Below, piece by piece: positions 1-4,957 of a stretch of 11,509 nt of DNA (its first letter is position 1; every line of letters begins with the position of its first letter). The DNA comes from Candidatus Omnitrophota bacterium (GTDB taxonomy: Bacteria > Omnitrophota > Gorgyraeia > S143-82): NCBI GenBank assembly GCA_027034965.1, contig JALVWL010000112.1:1-11509 (forward strand), given 5' to 3'. Below the pieces are notes generated by a model. It was not told where the DNA came from. It saw only the letters and a list, made by a program, of their open reading frames with translations, and did not search any database. A program made the position numbers and the translations under genes.

Positions 1-69
1 TTCCTCATTCATCGCTTAATTACAAGACACCTTGTGAATTTGAAAAAGAATGTTTGGCTTTTGCGAAAA

Positions 70-184
70 TTTAACTTGACTAACGGGGAGCAGTACATGA
101 GTTTTTAGTTATTTTCATTATGGTTTTTAGTTTTGCGTTTTTAGTTTTTAGTTAATATTATCGCATAATTTAATTTTGACTAAC
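70..184. repeat. Partial copy of the AT-rich intergenic repeat family
   Basis: This stretch is built from TTTTTAGTT-type units (about 102-155) and ends in GCATAATTTAATT (163-175). It resembles the right-hand ends of the larger elements at 4641-4930 and 8974-9337. It is flanked by an imperfect direct repeat, TTTAACTTGACTAAC at 70-84 and TTTAATTTTGACTAAC at 169-184, which could be a remnant of a target duplication or an internal repeat. Bases 1-69 show no gene or element that I recognise, apart from a short ACAAG/CTTGT inverted repeat near 22-35. No gene is visible anywhere in 1-239. Confidence 0.5.
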
Positions 185-200
185 CATCCTGGAAAGACTT

Positions 201-240
201 AATCACACAATTATAATCACGCATAATCACGGCAGATCAC
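201..240. repeat. Four short ATCAC repeats, three in 10-bp phase
   Basis: The motif (A/G)ATCAC occurs at 201-206, 215-220, 225-230 and 235-240. The last three copies are spaced exactly 10 bp apart, one DNA helical turn. The final copy touches the stop codon (240-242) of the zinc-ribbon gene. It lies downstream of that gene on the minus strand. I see no hairpin or T-tract, so it is not an obvious terminator. Function unknown; it may be chance in AT-rich DNA. Confidence 0.35.
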
Positions 241-950
241 TATTCTTCTACATAATAAAGGATGGAACCGCATCCCTCGCAATATATAATCTTGTTGCCA
301 AGCATCAATTCACTCACAACCTGTGGAGGAAGGGATAGATAACAACCCGTGCATACTCCTTTACTCGTGACCTTGCATAGGGCCACTCCACCTCTGTGTT
401 CCAGAATCCTCTCATAAATGGACAATATATCCTGAGGTATCTCAGAAGCTATAGTCTTCCTCTTCTCCTGTAACGAATCCATCTCCTTTTTCAATCGTTC
501 CTGCTCAGCTATTAACTCGGCTTTGCTCTTCTCCATATCAGATATCTCTTTTTCGATATCCATCTGGGCCTGTCTCTTCTTTTCCTGAGCAGAATCAAGC
601 TCCTCTAATAATGCCAGTATCTCATCCTCAAGGCCTGATATCTTTGATTTCAGGCTCGCTATCTCTTCCTGGAGGGCAGAATATTCCTTATTGGTCTTAA
701 CCTGGTACAATCTCGCCTGAAGGGAATTAACTGTCTCTTCACATTTACCCATCTCTATTTCCTTTTCCTTATGCTGTAATACCAACTTTTCATACTCTTT
801 AGAGAGGCAAGCTATTTCATCTTTTTTTTCTTTGATGAGATTTTCAATCTTTTCTATTTTTGGCGGGATTTCATCGATAAGGGACTTTATCTCAAATATC
901 TTCTTGTCTATTTCCTGAAGAGGCAAAAGAGACTTTAATTCATCCAGCAT
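240..950 (-). CDS. Coiled-coil protein with C-terminal C4 zinc ribbon (CT398/CdsZ-like, DUF164)
   Basis: A 236-residue protein. Residues about 10-165 are a long charged coiled coil. They include the family-typical stretch VKTNKEYSALQEEI (residues 84-97). The C-terminus is a zinc ribbon with two CxxC pairs, C200/C203 (CTGC) and C224/C227 (CEGC). This architecture is the CT398/CdsZ, zf-RING_7 family. Chlamydial CT398 has been linked to sigma54 and type III secretion, but the role in most bacteria is unknown and I assign none here. The start is ATG at 950 because AGGAGAGG sits just upstream (956-963). The open frame reaches 1001, but only by running into the tRNA-Val gene, so the longer start is wrong. 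The gene is the last member of the tRNA-Ile2/tRNA-Val transcript. No clear terminator follows. Confidence 0.9.
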   Translation of the reverse strand: MLDELKSLLPLQEIDKKIFEIKSLIDEIPPKIEKIENLIKEKKDEIACLSKEYEKLVLQHKEKEIEMGKCEETVNSLQARLYQVKTNKEYSALQEEIASLKSKISGLEDEILALLEELDSAQEKKRQAQMDIEKEISDMEKSKAELIAEQERLKKEMDSLQEKRKTIASEIPQDILSIYERILEHRGGVALCKVTSKGVCTGCYLSLPPQVVSELMLGNKIIYCEGCGSILYYVEE

Positions 951-955
951 ATATT

Positions 956-963
956 CCTCTCCT
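956..963 (-). promoter_or_regulatory. Ribosome binding site abutting the tRNA-Val 3' end
   Basis: The minus strand reads AGGAGAGG, five bases before the ATG at 950. It fixes the start of the zinc-ribbon gene. It begins two bases after the tRNA-Val discriminator base at 965. Processing of the tRNA 3' end would therefore cut right at the translation-initiation region of the mRNA. Confidence 0.8.
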
Positions 964-964
964 A

Positions 965-1038
965 TGGGCGATAGAGGACTTGAACCTCTGACCTTCCGCA
1001 TGTGAAACGGACGCTCTAACCAGCTGAGCTAATCGCCC
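965..1038 (-). tRNA. tRNA-Val (anticodon CAC)
   Basis: A complete cloverleaf. The acceptor stem is GGGCGAT/ATCGCCC with discriminator A at 965. The D arm begins GCTCAGCTGG. The anticodon stem TCCGT/GCGGA encloses loop TTCACAT with anticodon CAC, which reads GTG (Val). The T arm is AGAGG-TTCAAGT-CCTCT. No CCA is encoded (the next bases are TAGG), so a CCA-adding enzyme is needed. It lies 50 bp downstream of tRNA-Ile2 and directly upstream of the zinc-ribbon gene, most likely in one transcript. Confidence 0.95.
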
Positions 1039-1088
1039 CTGTTAATTCGCTAGTATTACTATGTCAAAAGTATGGTAATTTCAAAAAA

Positions 1089-1161
1089 TGGGCCCACGAG
1101 GATTCGAACCTCGGACCAACTGATTATGAGTCAGCTGCTCTAACCGCTGAGCTATGGGCCC
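1089..1161 (-). tRNA. tRNA with CAT anticodon, probably tRNA-Ile2 (lysidine-type)
   Basis: A complete cloverleaf. The acceptor stem is GGGCCCA/TGGGCCC with discriminator A. The anticodon stem GCTGA/TCAGT encloses loop CTCATAA, giving anticodon CAT. The T arm is CGAGG-TTCGAAT-CCTCG. It is not an initiator tRNA: the anticodon stem lacks the three G:C pairs and position 1-72 is paired. Between elongator Met and Ile2, the C4-G69 and C5-G68 acceptor pairs match the features TilS uses to recognise tRNA-Ile2, so Ile2 is favoured, reading ATA after lysidine modification. No CCA is encoded; the tail is TTTTTT. Confidence 0.9.
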
Positions 1162-1184
1162 AAAGAGCCTATTGCAATTTTGCT

Positions 1185-1213
1185 ATTTTATATAAAAACG
1201 TATAAGTAGTCAA
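1185..1213 (-). promoter_or_regulatory. Sigma70-type promoter for the tRNA operon
   Basis: The minus strand reads TTGACT (-35, 1213-1208), a 17-bp spacer, then TAAAAT (-10, 1190-1185). Both hexamers match consensus at five of six positions. The predicted transcription start lies near 1178, about 17 bases before the mature tRNA-Ile2 5' end at 1161. It lies between the GuaB3-like gene (stop at 1234) and the tRNAs. The tRNAs and the zinc-ribbon gene therefore have their own promoter. Confidence 0.72.
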
Positions 1214-1233
1214 CTCTATTCACTAATTCAGGG

Positions 1234-2394
1234 TTACTTCCCCATCCCTATCTTCTGGCTCATCTGAAAGAGCTTGCCCTCGGTCTGAATAGAGGGTGCT
1301 ATAATTATCTCTGTCAACTGCATTTCTCTTATATTCTTTGCCCCAAGACTGCCCATTGATGTCTTAAGAGCACCCACGAGATTCTGAGACCCATCGTCAA
1401 CCCTGGCCGGTCCGAATAGTATCTCTTCAAGGCTTCCCGTTATACCCACATATATCCTGGTTCCCCTCGGCAGGTTAGAATGTGAGGTCGCCATTCCCCA
1501 GTGATAACCGCGTCCAGGGGCCTCCTTTGCCCTTGCGAACGGCGAACCGATCATAACCGCATCCGCACCAGCCGCGAATGCCTTGCAGACATCCCCTCCT
1601 GTGCGCATACCACCATCTGTGATAATGGGTACATACCTACCAGTGCGACGATAAAAATAATCGCGGGCAGCAGAGGTATCTATGGTTGCGGTAACCTGGG
1701 GAACGCCAATACCAAGCACTCCCCGTGTTGTACAGGCAGCGCCAGGCCCCACACCTACCAAAATAGCACTGGCACCAACCTCCATTAAGCCCAATGCTGT
1801 CTTGTAAGTAACGCAGTTGCCTATAATCACAGGTATTTTCATCATCTTACAAAACTTTTCCAGATCAACCGCCTTATATGTAGAGGAGATGTGCTTTACA
1901 GAGGTAACCGTACCCTGAACAACGAATATATCTGCACCTGCCTCTTCTGCAATAGGACCAAACCGTTCTGCATGTTGAGGAATACAACTGACAGCCGCAA
2001 CACCACCCTTTTCCTTTATCTCTTTGACCCGTTTGGCAATTAAGGCTTCTTTGATCGGCTCTCTATACATATTCTGTATCAACTCCGTAGCTTCCTCAGG
2101 AGTTGCCTGAGAGATCTTATCTAGTATCTCGTTGGGATCATCGTATCTGGTCTGCACCCCATCTAAATTAAGCACTGCCAAACCACCAAGGCGACTCATC
2201 TCCAGGGCAAAACGCACATCAACAACACCATCCATAGCAGAGGCAATAAAGGGTATTTTGAATTTTATTCCGCTTAATTCAAAACTAATATCCACATCTT
2301 CAGGATTTATCGTCACTTCACCCGGCACCAAGGCAACCTCATCAAAACCATAACAGCGCCTTGCCCGTCTGCCAATACCAATCCATTCACCCAT
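1234..2394 (-). CDS. guaB3: GuaB3-type IMP dehydrogenase-related protein
   Basis: A 386-residue TIM-barrel protein of the IMPDH/GMP reductase family, which acts on purine nucleotides in the cytosol. The catalytic-cysteine loop is GVGPGAACTTR (214-224, Cys221). A nucleotide phosphate-binding segment is ITDGGMRTGGD (258-268), followed by GADAVMIGSPFARAKE (276-291). The regulatory CBS (Bateman) pair of ordinary IMP dehydrogenases is absent: residues about 85-130 hold only a short helical insertion. This and the 386-residue length fit the GuaB3 class known from actinobacteria and cyanobacteria. Whether it oxidises IMP or reduces GMP cannot be read from the sequence. ATG at 2394 is supported by AGGAGGT (2399-2405). 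A TATACT (-10-like) overlaps the upstream terminator's T-tract, but I see no good -35. It appears monocistronic. Confidence 0.88.
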   Translation of the reverse strand: MGEWIGIGRRARRCYGFDEVALVPGEVTINPEDVDISFELSGIKFKIPFIASAMDGVVDVRFALEMSRLGGLAVLNLDGVQTRYDDPNEILDKISQATPEEATELIQNMYREPIKEALIAKRVKEIKEKGGVAAVSCIPQHAERFGPIAEEAGADIFVVQGTVTSVKHISSTYKAVDLEKFCKMMKIPVIIGNCVTYKTALGLMEVGASAILVGVGPGAACTTRGVLGIGVPQVTATIDTSAARDYFYRRTGRYVPIITDGGMRTGGDVCKAFAAGADAVMIGSPFARAKEAPGRGYHWGMATSHSNLPRGTRIYVGITGSLEEILFGPARVDDGSQNLVGALKTSMGSLGAKNIREMQLTEIIIAPSIQTEGKLFQMSQKIGMGK

Positions 2395-2431
2395 AATTAC
2401 CTCCTAAAGGTTCCAATTGCATAATTTAGTA

Positions 2432-2465
2432 TAAAAAACAATCCTGATTCATAAATCAGGATTGT
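2432..2465 (-). terminator. Intrinsic terminator of the ParA-CBM48 operon
   Basis: A perfect 12-bp inverted repeat (2438-2449 with 2454-2465) encloses a 4-base loop. On the minus strand it is followed by a run of T (2438-2433), the classic Rho-independent layout. It lies 33 bp after the DUF4870-like gene and before the GuaB3-like start, so it closes the three-gene operon upstream. Confidence 0.9.
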
Positions 2466-2497
2466 CTTCCAGGTATTCGACCTATTAAGGTAATAGA

Positions 2498-2812
2498 TTA
2501 TAGCACAAACTTTTCTGCGAGGCTATCAATTCCCATCAACCTGCCCGTTTCTCCCGCCAGGGCAGATACCATACCGAAGACGGATAAGAGGCCAAAGACC
2601 AATCTGGCCAGTATAGTAAACACAATTCCAATCACGGGCAGGGCAGAAATTACCCAGATCAATGCCTCGAGTATAAACAATACCAATCCACGCTTAGCAT
2701 GGTAACGGATAAAGTCGTCCTCTTTTGCGTGAAAGGCCGACCATATACTCAAAGGTCCAAGATAGGCAAGCATAGCATACAATTTTGATTCAAGTTTTAC
2801 AAAGTTTTCCAT
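2498..2812 (-). CDS. Small multi-pass membrane protein, DUF4870/Tic20-like
   Basis: A 104-residue protein. A hydrophobic segment at about 9-27 contains YLGPLSIW. A polar link KEDDFIRYHAKRGL (30-43) follows, then two further hydrophobic stretches spanning about 43-88. The pattern of a first helix with GP, a short charged loop with F(I/V)xxHxxxxL, then two helices matches the DUF4870/Tic20-like families, which have no settled bacterial function. The start at 2812 is supported by GGGGGAG a few bases upstream. It begins 10 bp after the ParA-CBM48 stop codon, so the two are cotranscribed and probably translationally coupled. The terminator follows. I infer membrane localisation; a link to the ParA partner is suggested only by the operon. 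Confidence 0.8.
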   Translation of the reverse strand: MENFVKLESKLYAMLAYLGPLSIWSAFHAKEDDFIRYHAKRGLVLFILEALIWVISALPVIGIVFTILARLVFGLLSVFGMVSALAGETGRLMGIDSLAEKFVL

Positions 2813-2822
2813 AGCACTCCCC

Positions 2823-3938
2823 CTAACCTATGTTAAGCAGAGAATCCAGCTCCCCATAGGGATTCTTTTCCTTCAAAGGATTATTGGGGTCATCCACCCA
2901 TTTACCATCGACCACAAATCTATACCTATACCGCCCAGGAGGGAGGTTTATGGTCTTGACCCATACACCGTTCTTTTTCTCTAACTTCGCCTCATCTCCC
3001 AGACGCCAGGCATTAAAATCCCCTGCAACAAAGACCTCTTTTGCATGTGGATCAGGGAAGACAAACTCAACTATCCTCTCGGGCATATCACGGCCTATAT
3101 CCATAGTCTTTTGTTCTGATTTTGCCTTAATCCTATTCTCTGGCTTCCAGTCAGTCTCAAGGGGCCTAGGAGGTTCTATCCTGGATAACAATTCCCTTGC
3201 CAAGGCAAGATAGTCCTTTGCCCCTCGACAGTATTTGTCATAGAAAAGGGCAGGCTTCCCATGGCTGGCCGCCTCTCTTAATTTCACATTTATATGTATA
3301 ATTGTCTTTGCAACCTTATCCCCGAATCTCTCCCTTATAGAGTCCTGGACATAATAGGAATACTGCAGACGAGAATCAAACATTGTCATAAGGATACGAT
3401 AATCGACACTATGATTCAGTCTTTCTCTGACCAAATTTATGATATCCAGGAGCTGATTTACACCGTTAAAGGAAAAGAAGCTCATCTCTATTGGGATAAA
3501 GACTTCATTAGCGGACCTCAATGCATTAACTGTTAAAAAGCCGAGATTCGGGGGGCAATCTATTATTACATAATCGTAATCGGATTCCATTCCAGACAAT
3601 ACATCCCAGAGTCGTGTCTCCCTGCCAATCTCATCGGCTAGCTCCTGTTCAAGGGTGCTCAACAATATTCCTGAAGGTGCCAGATATAAATTCGGGCTTA
3701 TCTCCTTTATAATTGCATCCATAGAAGTCCTGGTCTGGGAAAGAGATGAGAGGACATCATAGATGGAGAACTCCAAGGTATCTGGATCAACGCCTAATCC
3801 CGTAGTTGCATGGGCCTGGGGATCGAAGTCGACGACCAGCACCTTCTTTCCCATATGGGCAAGAGATGCCGCCAGATTTATTGTAGTCGTTGTCTTACCA
3901 CATCCCCCCTTTTGGTTGGCAACCGCCATTACATACAT
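2823..3938 (-). CDS. ParA/Soj-family ATPase fused to a C-terminal CBM48 glycogen-binding domain
   Basis: A 371-residue fusion protein. Residues 1-255 form a complete ParA/Soj ATPase. The deviant Walker A is KGGCGKTTT (10-18; signature Lys10, P-loop Lys15). Walker A' is VVDFDPQ (35-41) and Walker B is VIIDCPP (124-130). The C-terminal signature is REAASHGKPALFYDKYCRGA (221-240). There is no N-terminal DNA-binding extension, as in Soj-type ParAs. After a charged linker (about 256-287), residues 288-371 match CBM48/AMPK-beta glycogen-binding domains: VFVAGDFNAW (302-311), a GVW strand, PPGRYRYRFVVDGKW (333-347) and DPNNP (350-354). The two sugar-stacking tryptophans (W311, W347) are present. The Asn of AMPK-beta 'NN' near the end appears as Asp365-Ser. 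No ParB or parS is seen nearby. The start at 3938 has GGAGG six bases upstream. Function is inferred to be cargo positioning rather than chromosome partition. Confidence 0.9.
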   Translation of the reverse strand: MYVMAVANQKGGCGKTTTTINLAASLAHMGKKVLVVDFDPQAHATTGLGVDPDTLEFSIYDVLSSLSQTRTSMDAIIKEISPNLYLAPSGILLSTLEQELADEIGRETRLWDVLSGMESDYDYVIIDCPPNLGFLTVNALRSANEVFIPIEMSFFSFNGVNQLLDIINLVRERLNHSVDYRILMTMFDSRLQYSYYVQDSIRERFGDKVAKTIIHINVKLREAASHGKPALFYDKYCRGAKDYLALARELLSRIEPPRPLETDWKPENRIKAKSEQKTMDIGRDMPERIVEFVFPDPHAKEVFVAGDFNAWRLGDEAKLEKKNGVWVKTINLPPGRYRYRFVVDGKWVDDPNNPLKEKNPYGELDSLLNIG

Positions 3939-3963
3939 AGTCCCCCTCCTTTAAACAAGATAA

Positions 3964-4602
3964 TCAAGTGCCCTCTACAAATCTGACCTTATCTATATAA
4001 ATCGTGCCCTTTGGTATGGATACATTCCATTTATCTATTATAAAACCTATCTTTTCAACATTATTCCAAGAAGTTATTTTCGGAACTTCCTCAAGAGGTA
4101 TTACAATCTCCTTCCATCCAGAATCTATCGAAGGGATCCCAATCTCTCCTATTTCCCTGAATCCATTGACAAACTCTATACGGATGCTATGATTCTTTCC
4201 CGAAGAAAAACGCACATCAAAGACCAATGCCTTAAACCTAGAGAGGTCCGCCCCTTTAAGAGAAAGATAGTACTTTACTACTCCATTTGCCTGGGTATCA
4301 GAGAAATCAAAAGAAATTGCTACCGGCATCTTATCAGATGCCACAAATAATGATTCACTTGAGGCATTGCCACGGGCCGCTACTCCAGAATTGTACAACA
4401 TCCCGCTCTTCCAGCCCAGGATTAGGAGCAAAATCAAGACAATATTTATACCTAAAAGAAGGATATTTACATTAAAATACTTACCCACCGCAGATACTAA
4501 TCCACTTTTTTCCAAAGGTCTTTGCTCTTTGTTAGTAAAATAGGTGCGCGCTATTATATCAGCCACCCTTTTATTACCCATTGTATCTTTTTTATAACAC
4601 AT
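3964..4602 (-). CDS. Single-pass membrane protein with a galactose-binding-like (CBM11/CIA30-like) domain
   Basis: About 212 residues. The N-terminal ~45 residues are polar and basic, probably cytoplasmic. A strongly hydrophobic helix follows (about 46-64, containing LLGINIVLILLLILGW). The rest, from about residue 80, is beta-rich and shows the pattern of carbohydrate-binding galactose-binding-like folds: LVFDVRF, WKEIVIPLEEV, a WNNVEKIGFII stretch and the closing GTIYIDKVRF. No catalytic residues are recognised. The start is uncertain. ATG at 4602 has AGGTG just upstream, GTG at 4608 has no such site, and ATG at 4581 sits nine bases after a good promoter and would be leaderless. It is the first gene of the operon, 25 bp before ParA-CBM48. 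Both proteins carrying carbohydrate-binding folds suggests a shared polysaccharide target. Confidence 0.75.
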   Translation of the reverse strand: MCYKKDTMGNKRVADIIARTYFTNKEQRPLEKSGLVSAVGKYFNVNILLLGINIVLILLLILGWKSGMLYNSGVAARGNASSESLFVASDKMPVAISFDFSDTQANGVVKYYLSLKGADLSRFKALVFDVRFSSGKNHSIRIEFVNGFREIGEIGIPSIDSGWKEIVIPLEEVPKITSWNNVEKIGFIIDKWNVSIPKGTIYIDKVRFVEGT

Positions 4603-4619
4603 AACCACCTAAGAGTCAA
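4591..4619 (-). promoter_or_regulatory. Promoter overlapping the first gene of the ParA-CBM48 operon
   Basis: The minus strand reads TTGACT (4619-4614), a 17-bp spacer, then TATAAA (4596-4591). Each hexamer matches five of six consensus positions. The expected transcription start is near 4584, leaving only about three bases before ATG 4581. The mRNA would then be leaderless, and the upstream ATG 4602 would not be transcribed from it. Confidence 0.6.
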
Positions 4620-4640
4620 TGAATTATATTCCAAAAGCCA

Positions 4641-4930
4641 TATTTAACCCGGATTATGCATTTTAGATAACTCAAAACTCAAATCTCAAAAGTCAAAACC
4701 ACAGCTTAAAACTTAAATCTTAAGAATGAAGAATGGAGCATGAAGCATGGAGGAATTTTTTATTAAGAATGAAACATATCTCAGTAAATAAGAATCCTTC
4801 ATGCTTCATTCTCCTTCTCTATCCTCAAAATTGGGGTCGTGGTTTTTAGCTTTGAGTTTTTAGTTATTTTAATTTGTCCCACAATAGCTTCCATTATATC
4901 ACAAATTCCTATTACATAATTTGGGGTTAT
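4641..4930. repeat. Interspersed partly palindromic intergenic element, copy 2
   Basis: It occupies most of the 355-bp gap between the helicase and the membrane-protein gene; no credible gene lies here. It runs from CCGGATTATGCATTTTAGA (4649-4667) through CTCAAA/GTCAAA units, a 94-base segment (4721-4814) and TTTTTAGCTTTGAG units (4843 on), to CCTATTACATAATT (4908-4921). Bases 4681-4720 match 9064-9103 at 39 of 40 positions. Bases 4843-4869 equal 9241-9267 exactly. Bases 4874-4921 match 9270-9317 at 40 of 48. Its two halves are roughly inverted (AAAACTCAAA versus TTTGAGTTTTT; GAATGAAG versus CTTCATTC). It also holds an extended -10, TGATATAAT, on the minus strand (4901-4893). Confidence 0.8.
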
Positions 4931-4957
4931 AAGAAAAATCAAAAACCTGTTAAAACA

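Noticed and set aside
951..1001. Extension of the zinc-ribbon protein by 17 residues to a start at 1001
   Set aside because: These bases belong to the tRNA-Val gene, and a strong ribosome-binding site supports ATG 950.
1062..1067. Perfect TTGACA (-35-like) on the minus strand between the two tRNAs
   Set aside because: No acceptable -10 box lies 16-18 bp downstream, and a start at that distance would fall at or inside the mature tRNA-Val. The promoter at 1213-1185 explains both tRNAs.
2823..3938. Chromosome-partition parA with parB/parS
   Set aside because: No parB gene or parS-like palindrome was seen around it, and the CBM48 fusion makes a dedicated chromosome-segregation role less likely.
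4671..4700. Tandem CTCAAA/GTCAAA units resembling a repeat array or CRISPR
   Set aside because: The units are 7-10 bases, degenerate and without unique spacers, so they are low-complexity DNA within the repeat element.
4901..4957. Intrinsic terminator after the helicase gene
   Set aside because: T-rich stretches are present downstream of the stop codon on the minus strand, but I find no stable GC-containing hairpin before them.
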